Source of the DNA: Dehalococcoidia bacterium
GTDB taxonomy: Bacteria; Chloroflexota; Dehalococcoidia; DSTF01; JALHUB01
Direction of reading: 5' to 3'
NCBI GenBank assembly: GCA_030018455.1
Contig: JASEFU010000002.1
Span: 205,480-269,479 of the forward strand
DNA length: 64,000 nt
A model generated the notes under the pieces. It was not told the origin of the DNA. It saw only the letters and a program-made list of their open reading frames with translations, and made no database searches. Positions 9,266 through 17,182 of the stretch are shown piece by piece; positions within the stretch are counted from its first letter, which is position 1, and each line of letters opens with the position of its first letter. The translations under genes and the position numbers were made by a program.

Positions 9266-9730
9266 TCAGCGACGGCGCATGAGCAGGAACACGCCGATGA
9301 TAATCAGCAGGAGCGGCCAGAACCTTCCCCAATAGAACCATCGCAGGAGGTCGAGGCTGCTGAGGAGAAACAGCACGCCCGCGACGATGAGGATGAGCCC
9401 GAGCAGCGGCAGCCGGTCCCTTCGCTCCTCTGCTCTGCCTTCGCGGCTGAGCGTCGCCTGCACCTCGCTGCCCAGGTTGCGCGCCGATTGCGCCATCTCC
9501 TCCACGTTTTGCCGCATCGAATCGCGGATCGGCCGGTCGACCGCATCCTCGCTGGGAATAATGAGCCAGAGCACGAGGTAAGCGACAATCCCGAGGAGGA
9601 AGCCTGTCGCTATCGTCACGATGACGAAGATCACGCGGATGATCGTGGGGTCGACGCCGAAGTACTCGCCGAACCCCCCGAGCACGCCCGCGACCATCCT
9701 CTGGTCCGAGCTGCGATACAGTCTGTCCAT
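9266..9730 (-). CDS. PspC-domain membrane protein with C-terminal LiaF-like segments
   Basis: 154 residues. The N-terminal PspC domain (residues about 1-60: LYRSSDQRMVAGVLGGFGEYFGVD, then a hydrophobic helix and WLIIPSED) is followed by a polar linker and two close membrane helices ending in RRR, as in DUF5668/LiaF-type proteins. The family takes part in envelope-stress sensing. The promoter -10 is at 9751-9756, giving a short leader. Confidence 0.85.
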   Translation of the reverse strand: MDRLYRSSDQRMVAGVLGGFGEYFGVDPTIIRVIFVIVTIATGFLLGIVAYLVLWLIIPSEDAVDRPIRDSMRQNVEEMAQSARNLGSEVQATLSREGRAEERRDRLPLLGLILIVAGVLFLLSSLDLLRWFYWGRFWPLLLIIIGVFLLMRRR

Positions 9731-9750
9731 GAAAGCGGCCTCTTCAAGGT

Positions 9751-9756
9751 ATTATA
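9751..9756 (-). promoter_or_regulatory. -10 box for the PspC gene
   Basis: Perfect TATAAT on the minus strand, ending 20 bases before the ATG at 9730. No matching -35 is evident at 17 bases (GCGCGT), so the site may need an activator or use an extended contact. Confidence 0.5.
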
Positions 9757-9864
9757 GCAGGGGCTTTCCCCTCACGCGCATGTGCCGCCGGTCTCGCCGA
9801 CCTTTCACCTCCGGGGTCTGGCGCCGGGACGTGGAATTTCGTTGCACTGGCCTGCCCGCGGGAC

Positions 9865-9892
9865 TTGATCGCCGCCAGTTGTTGGTTATGAT
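9865..9892 (+). promoter_or_regulatory. sigma70-type promoter of the secreted hydrolase
   Basis: TTGATC, 16-base spacer, TATGAT. It predicts transcription from about 9899 and an untranslated leader near 190 bases before the ATG at 10093. Confidence 0.5.
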
Positions 9893-10092
9893 GATTCTGA
9901 CCACTTCTGCCACACGTGTGGCCCCCAAACGACAGCCCGGTTGGGATTGCGCAGCGAAAGGAGGTACCCGCGGCGATACCTGATACCCGGATGGGGAGCG
10001 GCATTAGGCAGGGATAGCCCAAAGCTCCCGAGATGACTTGAAGCATAGCTTACGGAAACCGCGCATGAGAACGAGTACAGAAAGGAAGGTAC
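9893..10092 (+). promoter_or_regulatory. long structured 5' leader of the secreted hydrolase
   Basis: Contains the palindrome CCACACGTGTGG (9910-9921), an orphan AAAGGAGGT at about 9958-9966 with no start codon at usable distance, and GGGAGC / GCTCCC around 9994-10028 enclosing a GGC...GCC pair. The real ribosome site (GAAAGGAAGG) lies just before the ATG. I do not recognise a known riboswitch class here. Confidence 0.3.
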
Positions 10093-11448
10093 ATGCGAAG
10101 GCGCGCGTTGTTAGTACTGCTCATGGCAGCCATCGTGGCCGGTCTTGGGGCGTTCTCGTCGACAGGCACAACGATGGCGGCAGATACCGGTCTGAAGAGT
10201 CCGAGCGCGAACGCCGCGGATACCGGCGGGGACAACAACGGCTTCGAGGTCAACCCCACAAATGCATATGCTGACGCCGGCGGCTACGCGGAGAACGTAA
10301 ACGGCGCCGCGGACCGCCACCGCTACTACAACTACGGTATTTCCGTGCCCGCCGGATCGACGATAAACGGTATCGAGGTGCGCCTCGACTGGTGGCTCGA
10401 TTCCAAGACGGGCACCAATAGCATGGATGTCCAGCTCTCCTGGGACGGCGGCACGTCCTGGACTTCCACAAAGAGGGACTCCACAGAATCGACAAGCGAG
10501 CACTCGAAGACGCTCGGCAGCTCGACGGACAAGTGGGGCCGCACCGCCTGGACAACGTCCGAGCTGAGCGACTCGAATTTCCGCGTTCGCCTCATCTGCA
10601 ACTCCACAGACGCCAACCGCGACTTCCGTCTGGACTGGGTTGCGGTGAAGGTGTACTACACCGCGGGTTCACCGATTGAAAACACGTACAAGGCGCAGGG
10701 CCCCTGGGCGGTTAGCACGGGGACCGCGAACGACGGTCAGGGAAACGCCTTCCACCTGTGGTATCCGACGAACCTGGGTGCCGGGGGCTACCTGCACCCG
10801 ATCCTGACCTGGGGCAACGGCACCGGCGCAAGCCCGACTCAGTACGCGGACACCCTGGACCACCTCGCATCGTGGGGCTTCGTCATCATAGCCTCCGACA
10901 GCGGCTCCGTGGGCGAGGGCTACGAGATGCTGGCCGGAGCCAACTACATGATCGCTAAGAACAGCGACTCGGGCAGCATCTTCTACCAGAAGCTCGCCAC
11001 GAACAAAGTGGGCGCTTTCGGTCACTCCCAGGGCGCCGGCGGGACTCTCAACTGTGTTCTGCTGTCGCCGGCCACGTTCAAGAGCGCCATTACCAACGCG
11101 CTGCCCAACCCGATATGGTGGTCCACGCCCGTGCCCGACATGACCACCTGGCCGACCTCAGTCCCCATTTGGTTCACCAGGGGCTCGGGCGATACATTCA
11201 TCGCCACGGAGTCGGCAGCGGTCACGTGGTACAACGCGGTGCCCGGGCCGGCGGCGAAGGCCACGCTCATAGGGGCGGACCACAACACAATTCAAACGGC
11301 AAACAACGGCTATCAGGGCTACTACGTAGCCTGGTTCAAGTACACTCTCGAAGGTGACACCTACGCGCGAGGCGCGTTTGTGGGGAGCCCGCCTGAGCTC
11401 AACGCGAATAGCGCCTGGCAGAACCAGGCAGAGAAGAACCTGCCCTAG
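10093..11448 (+). CDS. secreted alpha/beta-hydrolase, cutinase/PET-hydrolase-like
   Basis: 451 residues. Signal peptide 1-29 (MRRRALLVLLMAAIVAGLGA, cleaved near AA-D). A beta-sandwich-like region follows (about 35-190, rich in Ser/Thr/Gly, with the segment DVQLSWDGGTSWTS), then an alpha/beta-hydrolase domain (200-425). The nucleophile elbow GHSQGAGG places Ser312; Asp367 (SGDTFI) and His397 (ADHNTI) complete a triad. WGNGTGASPTQYADTLDHLASWGFVIIASD resembles the start of bacterial cutinase/chlorophyllase-type enzymes. It probably cleaves polyesters or lipid esters outside the cell. Monocistronic, with its own promoter and terminator. Confidence 0.8.
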   Translation: MRRRALLVLLMAAIVAGLGAFSSTGTTMAADTGLKSPSANAADTGGDNNGFEVNPTNAYADAGGYAENVNGAADRHRYYNYGISVPAGSTINGIEVRLDWWLDSKTGTNSMDVQLSWDGGTSWTSTKRDSTESTSEHSKTLGSSTDKWGRTAWTTSELSDSNFRVRLICNSTDANRDFRLDWVAVKVYYTAGSPIENTYKAQGPWAVSTGTANDGQGNAFHLWYPTNLGAGGYLHPILTWGNGTGASPTQYADTLDHLASWGFVIIASDSGSVGEGYEMLAGANYMIAKNSDSGSIFYQKLATNKVGAFGHSQGAGGTLNCVLLSPATFKSAITNALPNPIWWSTPVPDMTTWPTSVPIWFTRGSGDTFIATESAAVTWYNAVPGPAAKATLIGADHNTIQTANNGYQGYYVAWFKYTLEGDTYARGAFVGSPPELNANSAWQNQAEKNLP

Positions 11449-11521
11449 AATCGACGGCAAGTAGCGAGCGCCGCCGGTGACCGCCAGCAGCCGCAATCCC
11501 GACTGCGATAGGTGAGGAAGC

Positions 11522-11551
11522 GAGGCGCCGGAGCCTGAGCTCCGGCGCCTC
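11522..11551 (+). terminator. terminator of the secreted hydrolase gene
   Basis: Perfect inverted repeat AGGCGCCGGAGC / GCTCCGGCGCCT (12 base pairs, 4-base loop) 75 bases after the stop. The 3' flank CTGGGTCTTC is only weakly T-rich. Confidence 0.6.
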
Positions 11552-11639
11552 TGGGTCTTCAACAGGCTGTCAGCGGCATTGAGGGACGGTGCGATGGGGG
11601 CCCGCTAAGAGAACCGGCCGCTCTTCTCGGCCTGAAGGG

Positions 11640-12503
11640 TCACGGCCGCATCCGCGGCGTCGACTTGCCGATAAGGCGTCGGACGCCCGCGCGCATCGAC
11701 AGGTATCCTCTTATGATCGGGCTCTGGCGCACCATCGTACCCGCCGTCGTCGCGCCGTCGATGGTATAGGCGATTCCGGACACGAACGAGGCCTCGTCGC
11801 TGGCGAGGAAAGCTATCGAGGCGGCGACGTCTTCAGGGGTCGCCATGCGGCCGAGAGGCGCGCTGGCCCGTAGCGCTGCCCGCCCCGTCCAGCCGCCGAC
11901 CGCGTCCCACACGGGTTCCAGGAAGGGGGTATCCACCCATCCGGGGCAGATCGCTATTGCCCGTATGCCCTCCCCACCGTAGACGACCGCCACGTGACGG
12001 ATCAGCATCACGACGCCGATCTTGGAGACGCTGTACTCGATGCCGGCGGGCATCGGGGTGTGCGCCGCGACACTGGAGGTCGCCAGTATCACGCCGCTCT
12101 TCTGACGACGCATCGGGCGCAAAGCTTCCTTCACACAGAGGTAGACGCCTGTGAGGTTGACGTCGAGCACGTGGCGCCAGGACTCCTCGGGGCAATCGCC
12201 GACGGGGGAGAGGCAGGGCGTGACGCCCGCGTTGGCGAGCATTACGTCCAGGCGGCCGAACCTGCGCAGGGTCTCCTGGAATGCCGCCTCTACCTGGCTG
12301 CTCTGAGTGACATCGGCGACGAGTGATATCGCTTCGCCGCCGGCGTCTTTGATCCGCTGCGCCACCACGTCGGCCGCTGCCGCGTCGATGTCGACGACGG
12401 CGACCTTCGCCCCTTCCTGCGCCAGACGTCGCGCTGTCGCCGCGCCGATGCCCGATCCAGCGCCCGTGATAAGCGCCGTCTTGTTCGCAAATCGCTCGCT
12501 CAT
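11640..12503 (-). CDS. short-chain dehydrogenase/reductase
   Basis: Classical SDR of 287 residues. The cofactor motif TGAGSGIG is at 13-20, an acidic VVDID (36-40) after strand 2 favours NAD over NADP, NAG is at 91-93, the catalytic Ser is in ATSSVAA, and YSVSK gives Tyr157/Lys161. A C-terminal tail of about 35 residues (TMVRQSPIIRGYLS onward) goes beyond the usual core. GGGAGG precedes the ATG, and a TACAAT -10 is at 12539-12544. The substrate is not predictable. Confidence 0.88.
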   Translation of the reverse strand: MSERFANKTALITGAGSGIGAATARRLAQEGAKVAVVDIDAAAADVVAQRIKDAGGEAISLVADVTQSSQVEAAFQETLRRFGRLDVMLANAGVTPCLSPVGDCPEESWRHVLDVNLTGVYLCVKEALRPMRRQKSGVILATSSVAAHTPMPAGIEYSVSKIGVVMLIRHVAVVYGGEGIRAIAICPGWVDTPFLEPVWDAVGGWTGRAALRASAPLGRMATPEDVAASIAFLASDEASFVSGIAYTIDGATTAGTMVRQSPIIRGYLSMRAGVRRLIGKSTPRMRP

Positions 12504-12642
12504 TCAGTGCCTCCCGCCGGGATCTGTATGATGCCGCAATTGTACCGGGAGTGGGCGATATGCGCACCTTGCGAGGCCCTTTGCGCGGTGGCAGACGGCA
12601 GAAGGTGCGCAAACGCGACAGCGGCTGTGGTAGACAAAGCAA

Positions 12643-12667
12643 GAGGCCGGCCTTCGCGGCCGGCCTC
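12643..12667 (-). terminator. intrinsic terminator of the doxX-like gene
   Basis: Perfect 10-base-pair stem GAGGCCGGCC / GGCCGGCCTC with a 5-base loop, followed on the minus strand by TTGCTTTGTC. It lies 31 bases past the stop. Confidence 0.75.
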
Positions 12668-12697
12668 CGGCGGGAATTGTGCCCGCGGTCCCCTTTC

Positions 12698-13264
12698 TTA
12701 TCCAAGCGCGATCGTTGCTACCCGGTTCTTCTTCACCCAGGGCAGACGCTCGACCAGGGCATCGAGACCGAGGATGCGGCCGGCGCCCAACGCCCCCAGC
12801 AGAGCGAACACAATGATGTAGATCAGGTGGTAATCCACGAACGGGTTGTTCTCGGGCGGGAACTGCGCCAGGTAGAACATCATCATCATCGCTCCCGCCC
12901 AGAAGAGGCCGAAGCGGGTGAACAATCCCAGGGCGAGAGAGAGCCCGATCAGTATCTGCCCCCAGATGACCAACGGATTGATTACGTCCAGCGCCAGATC
13001 GTTCCTGCCGAGGCTCTGGAACCACCCGCCGAGAGGGCCCGAAGTAGCGTTGGTGAGGAAGCCGGCGGCGCTGAAGTCCGTCACCAGCTTGTCGAACCCT
13101 GACCAAAGGAATATGAACGCCATCGATACCCGCAGGAACAAAGCGAAGGGCATTATAAGCACCTCCGCCAGTCTTTCGGGCAATGAGTCGAGCCAGGCGC
13201 GTGTGAGAACGCTGTGCTGAACCCAGGTGACTGTTCTTTCCACTGGACGCGTGATCGCAGCCAT
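12698..13264 (-). CDS. DoxX-family membrane protein
   Basis: About 188 residues with four membrane helices. FLRVSMAFIFLWSGFDKL is the DoxX signature helix. Next come a loop region with LGGWFQSLG and helices LVIWGQILIGLSLALGLF and LIYIIVFALLGALGAGRILGLD. The family includes the large subunit of thiosulfate:quinone oxidoreductase and redox-stress proteins; which role applies here is unknown. The start at 13264 (MAAITRP) is chosen because AAAGGGGA precedes it; the longer frame to 13339 runs through the promoter. Confidence 0.85.
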   Translation of the reverse strand: MAAITRPVERTVTWVQHSVLTRAWLDSLPERLAEVLIMPFALFLRVSMAFIFLWSGFDKLVTDFSAAGFLTNATSGPLGGWFQSLGRNDLALDVINPLVIWGQILIGLSLALGLFTRFGLFWAGAMMMMFYLAQFPPENNPFVDYHLIYIIVFALLGALGAGRILGLDALVERLPWVKKNRVATIALG

Positions 13265-13328
13265 GTAACCGTTCCCCTTTCTGCCTCCCCGGGGTCGTCC
13301 GGAGGAGAATATACCTAAGGTTTGTACT

Positions 13329-13358
13329 ATTTTATGCACAGAAAGCGCGCTAAGTCAA
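13329..13358 (-). promoter_or_regulatory. promoter of the doxX-like gene
   Basis: TTGACT, 18-base spacer, TAAAAT on the minus strand, in a locally AT-rich patch. It predicts a leader of about 60 bases. Overlap with the longer open frame argues for the internal ATG at 13264. Confidence 0.65.
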
Positions 13359-13471
13359 GTGGATTGGGTCACGTTCTGACAAAGAAAGCGGAGCCGATCG
13401 CCGTTGCCTCGGACCGGCGCGCAGTGTAATCTCGCCCGTAGCAATTCGCCCAACGCCGAGGAGAGCCCGAG

Positions 13472-14407
13472 ATGCGATTGTGCAACTTCTATCAGCGGGA
13501 CGCGGTGCGGGTCGGCGCCGTCGCGAACGAATGGATCGTCGATCTCGAGCGGGCGGCGAAGGCGGCGGGAGCGAGCCGCTGGCCGTCCGGCGCCGACATG
13601 AAGGGCTTGCTCGAGACGGGGCCCGCGGCGCTCGATGAGGCGAGACGTCTGACGGACTACGTGGCGCAGCGTCTGGAATCAGGGGAAGGGGAGCTGCTGC
13701 TGTCGGAAGGTCTGCTGCTCCCGGCGGCGGAAACGAGACTCGCCGCGCCTGTCCCGAATCCGTCGAAGGTCGTCGCTATCGGGCTGAACTACCGCGACCA
13801 CGCCCGCGAGCAGGGGGCGCGCATCCCCGACCGTCCCATCATCTTCGCCAAGTTCCCGACATCCGTCATCGGGCCCGGCGACGAGATCGTTTGGGACCCC
13901 GCCTTGACCGAGCAGGTGGACTATGAGGCTGAGCTGGCGTTCGTAATCGGGCGGGCGGCGCGCAACGTGCCGCCGGAGCACGCCTACGACTACATCGCCG
14001 GCTATACCTGTCTCGACGACGTCAGCGCCCGCGATCTGCAGTTCGGGGACCGGCAGTGGGTGCGGGGCAAAAGCCTCGATACGTTCTGCCCTATCGGCCC
14101 CGTCCTGGTGACCACGGACGAGATCGCCGACCCGCACAACTTGCGCATCCGCGCCCTCCTCAACGGTGAAGTGATGCAGGACTCGAACACGTCGGAGTTA
14201 ATCTTCGGCGTGCCGGAGCTTGTCGCCTTCATTAGCCGCGCTTTCACTCTGCTGCCGGGCGACGTCGTGGCGACGGGGACGCCGCACGGCGTGGGGATGT
14301 TCCGCGATCCGCCAGTGTTCATGAAGGACGGCGACCGCATCGTGATCGAGATCGAGGGGATAGGCCGTCTGGAAAACGTGTGCCGCACAGTGCGAGCGAG
14401 CGGCTAA
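13472..14407 (+). CDS. fumarylacetoacetate hydrolase-family enzyme
   Basis: 311 residues. N-terminal small domain followed by the FAH core: KVVAIGLNYRDHAREQG, then DYEAELAFVIG and DDVSARDLQ, which carry the acidic metal ligands, KSLDTFCPIGP, and the conserved GTPHGVGMFRDPP. Members hydrolyse or decarboxylate 2-hydroxy-hepta/hexa-diene-dioates in aromatic breakdown, or act as acylpyruvases. The exact reaction cannot be told. A GAGGAGAG ribosome site precedes the ATG. Confidence 0.88.
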   Translation: MRLCNFYQRDAVRVGAVANEWIVDLERAAKAAGASRWPSGADMKGLLETGPAALDEARRLTDYVAQRLESGEGELLLSEGLLLPAAETRLAAPVPNPSKVVAIGLNYRDHAREQGARIPDRPIIFAKFPTSVIGPGDEIVWDPALTEQVDYEAELAFVIGRAARNVPPEHAYDYIAGYTCLDDVSARDLQFGDRQWVRGKSLDTFCPIGPVLVTTDEIADPHNLRIRALLNGEVMQDSNTSELIFGVPELVAFISRAFTLLPGDVVATGTPHGVGMFRDPPVFMKDGDRIVIEIEGIGRLENVCRTVRASG

Positions 14408-14662
14408 CAGGGGCTGGACTGTCAACGCATAGAGAACTGATAGGCGGATGACGAAGAGCGTGTGTCCGGTAATCGGGCTCTGCGTGATGAATCCCGCAGT
14501 TTCTCGTGAAGCGACTGCGTCGCCGCTCTGCTGAAGCGGCGCCTGGCCGCTGGCATCGCGGCGTTTGTCTGCTGAAGCGGCGCTTGGCCGCAAGCCTGCC
14601 TGCGCAGGCGGGCAAGCGCCGTCCGGCAGCAAACAAAGGCCCGCCGTCCTGCGAGGCGGGCG
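14408..14662. repeat. non-coding gap with dispersed repeat copies
   Basis: Two copies of a GCTGAAGCGGCGCCTGGCCG-type element (near 14532 and 14572) and a palindrome GCCTGC / GCAGGC (14594-14609) flanked by CCGCAA and GGGCAAGC. The same pieces recur at 28.9-29.1 kb and 39.0-39.2 kb. No coding frame is supported. Confidence 0.6.
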
Positions 14663-15304
14663 CTAGCGGAGCGGCGAGTAGGGCAGCGCAAACACCGGGT
14701 ACAGCCGTTCCCGCGGCGCCAGCGTGCGCACGCCGCGGAAGAACTGGTTCGTTCCCTCGTTCGACGGTTCGTACCCCGACTGCCGCATCGGCCCCTTCCA
14801 GAGGTCGATCACCTCGTTCTGCTTTCCCGTGATTGCGCGCCAGTTCGCGACAAGCGGCAGCGCCTTCGCCGCCGCCTCCATCCCCTGCTTTAGCTGCGCC
14901 ATCTTTCCCGGGGCAACATCCATCGCGGCCACCGTGTACACCTTGAGGGGCGTCTCGCGGCTCTGCGCCGATGCCTCCTTCAGCGTCTCCGGCGGCACGG
15001 CAAACGGCTCGAACAGGCGCCGCGATCGCTCGGGCGCGGCCTCTTCCAGCCGCTTTTCGCACTCCGCCCAGCCTTCGTCCTGCCGCGCTCTCTCGCGAAA
15101 TTCCCCGAGCGCCGCGAAGTCATCGAACTCCAGCACCTGCGTCACCTGACAAAACCACTCGATGTCGCTGTACCAGGCCGCCGCCAGCCGCGCCCTCAGG
15201 CGCTCGTACGCCGGTAGCAGCGTCTCCCCGGCCAGCGTGACGAACTTGTCCAGCCCCTCGGGGCTCGCCGGCTCCACGTTGAAGGTTTCCCACAAGTAGA
15301 TCAT
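14663..15304 (-). CDS. NIPSNAP-like protein, two-domain
   Basis: 213 residues, two tandem ferredoxin-like (dimeric alpha/beta barrel) repeats. The N-terminal MIYLWETFNVEPASPEGLDKFVTLAGETLLPAYERL and the later LKVYTVAAMDVAPGKMAQLKQGMEAAAKAL have the NIPSNAP pattern. An AGGAGGAA overlaps the end region of the upstream TauE gene and favours the second of two adjacent ATGs. Function of bacterial NIPSNAP proteins is unknown. Confidence 0.65.
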   Translation of the reverse strand: MIYLWETFNVEPASPEGLDKFVTLAGETLLPAYERLRARLAAAWYSDIEWFCQVTQVLEFDDFAALGEFRERARQDEGWAECEKRLEEAAPERSRRLFEPFAVPPETLKEASAQSRETPLKVYTVAAMDVAPGKMAQLKQGMEAAAKALPLVANWRAITGKQNEVIDLWKGPMRQSGYEPSNEGTNQFFRGVRTLAPRERLYPVFALPYSPLR

Positions 15305-15316
15305 CATTTCCTCCTG

Positions 15317-16387
15317 CTAGCGCTTGCAGCACAAAGGCTCCACCCAGCGGGGAATGCTGCGTCCGCGCCGGTACAGCACCCCGAGGACGAGCAGCGCCGC
15401 TATCGATACCGTGAGAAAGGCGATCCCGCCGAAAAGAGTGATTGTCGCGGCTGCGTCCAGCGCCCCGATGGTTTCGTCCGTCAGAACGTCCGCCAGCTCG
15501 AAGGCGGTACCCGCCGCCGCCAGGCCGACCGCCAACGCCAGAACGAGGCGCACGGTGGGCCCGGTAACGTAGGCCGTCGCCACCGCGCCCACCTGCGTGC
15601 CCAGCGAGGCGCCGATCAGGAGAAGGAGCGAGGCGAATATCAGGACGTTCGCGCTCATGGTGTGTCTCAGCGTGCCGTAGCTTGCGGTGAAGATCATCTG
15701 GAGCAGGCCGGTGCCCACCGCCAGGTGCGAGGGCACGCCGACCAGGTAAATCAGCGCCGGGTTCAGCACGAAGCCGCCGCCTACGCCGATAAGGCCGGCG
15801 AGGACGCCCGTAAAGAACCCTATCACTATCAGCACCCAGAACGAGATGCGCACCCGCGAACGCGGCAAGTCGACCATCGGCCACAGACGCAGCGCGTGCA
15901 GGCGGCGCCACAGCCCCGACGACACCAGCTCCCTCGGTGAAATGTCGCCGGCGAGCCCCGGCATCGCCATAAGTTGCTGCGAACGTCGCGTCTCCCAGAC
16001 CGTAAACACGCTGATGAACGCCATCAGCGCCAGCGACGCCGAGAGGACGCCTTCGTCGGCCACGCCTCTGTCCTTCAGCCAGTTCACCAGCGCGACGCCC
16101 CCCTCGACGCCCGCCAGCGTGCCGATCACCGTCAGCGCCCCCAGCCTCAGGTCGACGTTGCCCAACTGACGGTGTCGCATCGTCGCCACCACGGCGTTGC
16201 CGGAGATGTGGGCGAGCCCGGTGCCGACGGCAATCGGCGCCGGGAACCCCATGACGATCAGCGCCGGCGTGACGATGAACCCTCCGCCGACGCCCACGAA
16301 TCCCGCGAGCACCCCCAGCGCGAACCCGAGGAACAGGAGAACGACGGGGCTTGCCTCGAGGCCGGGCACCTCGGAGAAGGTGATCAC
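15317..16387 (-). CDS. TauE/SafE-family anion permease
   Basis: 356 residues, 8-9 membrane helices in two homologous halves, each beginning with a glycine-rich GFVGVGGGFIVTPALIVMGFP or GLIGVGGGFVLNPALIYLVGVP block, diagnostic of TauE/SafE transporters. A cytoplasmic loop of about 40 residues separates the halves. Proteins of this family export sulfite, sulfoacetate or similar anions. The GTG start overlaps the stop of the upstream small gene (GTGA), so the two are translationally coupled. Confidence 0.9.
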   Translation of the reverse strand: MITFSEVPGLEASPVVLLFLGFALGVLAGFVGVGGGFIVTPALIVMGFPAPIAVGTGLAHISGNAVVATMRHRQLGNVDLRLGALTVIGTLAGVEGGVALVNWLKDRGVADEGVLSASLALMAFISVFTVWETRRSQQLMAMPGLAGDISPRELVSSGLWRRLHALRLWPMVDLPRSRVRISFWVLIVIGFFTGVLAGLIGVGGGFVLNPALIYLVGVPSHLAVGTGLLQMIFTASYGTLRHTMSANVLIFASLLLLIGASLGTQVGAVATAYVTGPTVRLVLALAVGLAAAGTAFELADVLTDETIGALDAAATITLFGGIAFLTVSIAALLVLGVLYRRGRSIPRWVEPLCCKR

Positions 16388-16671
16388 TCCTGGCCGTCCT
16401 CCTCGAAATGGCGGATCTCGCGCACGCGGTATCCCAGCGCCTCCGTCAGACGGATGAGCAGCAGGCCGAGGAGCGACCCCGTGACGAGCATCAGCCCGAC
16501 GTTGTAGAGGACGGGGAAGAGATCGCGGCCTTCCTGCGCGTCGCGGAAGAGCTCGGCGAGCTCGCCCTCGATATGCCAGTAGACGGCGTGCCCGATGATC
16601 GCGGCGAGCGCCAGGGCAAGGAAGAACGCCTGGATGAAGGCTCTTCGCCTCGATCGGTCGTCCGGCTCCAT
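16384..16671 (-). CDS. small two-helix membrane protein coupled to the TauE gene
   Basis: 95 residues from the ATG at 16671, which has GGAGG 8-9 bases upstream (MEPDDRSRRRAFIQ). Two hydrophobic helices (about 13-32 and 55-78) are separated by an acidic segment EGELAELFRDAQEG. The C-terminus is RVREIRHFEEDGQE. I do not recognise a family. The overlapping stop/start with the permease suggests an accessory subunit. Confidence 0.65.
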   Translation of the reverse strand: MEPDDRSRRRAFIQAFFLALALAAIIGHAVYWHIEGELAELFRDAQEGRDLFPVLYNVGLMLVTGSLLGLLLIRLTEALGYRVREIRHFEEDGQE

Positions 16672-16700
16672 TAGTGGCCTCCAGCGGAACGAAAGCAAGA

Positions 16701-16729
16701 GGGGCGCGCCCCGATCTTAAGCGCGCCCC
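16701..16729 (-). terminator. GC-rich hairpin after the yjbQ-like gene
   Basis: GGGGCGCGC / GCGCGCCCC, 9 base pairs with an 11-base loop, 22 bases past the yjbQ-like stop. The minus-strand flank TCTTGCTTTCG is moderately T-rich. Confidence 0.6.
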
Positions 16730-16751
16730 CGCCTGGCGTCAAAAGCGGCGC

Positions 16752-17165
16752 TTACTCGCCGATGACCTTGACGACCACCCGCTTGCGGCGCTGCCCGTCG
16801 AATTCGGCGTAGAACACCTGCTCCCACGGCCCGAGGTCGAGCCGGCCGTCGGTCACCGGCAGCACCACCTGGTGATGCAGGAGCGAGCGCTTCAGGTGGG
16901 CGTCGGCGTTGGTCTCGCCGGTGCGGTGGTGCCGGTAGTCAGGCCGGAACGGCGCGAGCTGCTCCAGCCACTCCCAGAGGTCCTGCCACAACCCCGGTTC
17001 GTTATCGTTCACCCAGATCGCCGACGTGATGTGCATGGCGCTAACGAGGCACAGGCCCTCGCGCACACCCGATTCCCTGACCGCCGCCTGCACGTCGTCC
17101 GTCACGTTTACGAGCTCTCGAGGCGACTTCGTATTGAACCAGAGGTAGTGGGTGTGCGTCTTCAT
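16752..17165 (-). CDS. YjbQ family (UPF0047) protein
   Basis: 137 residues from [48 protein letters not shown], the [46 protein letters not shown] stretch and RVVVKVIG cover the whole conserved family. E. coli YjbQ has weak thiamine-phosphate-synthase activity; the physiological role is uncertain. The longer open frame upstream is spurious. It follows the Fe-S gene by 17 bases. Confidence 0.88.
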   Translation of the reverse strand: MKTHTHYLWFNTKSPRELVNVTDDVQAAVRESGVREGLCLVSAMHITSAIWVNDNEPGLWQDLWEWLEQLAPFRPDYRHHRTGETNADAHLKRSLLHHQVVLPVTDGRLDLGPWEQVFYAEFDGQRRKRVVVKVIGE

Positions 17166-17182
17166 CAGATGCGCGACCCGGC

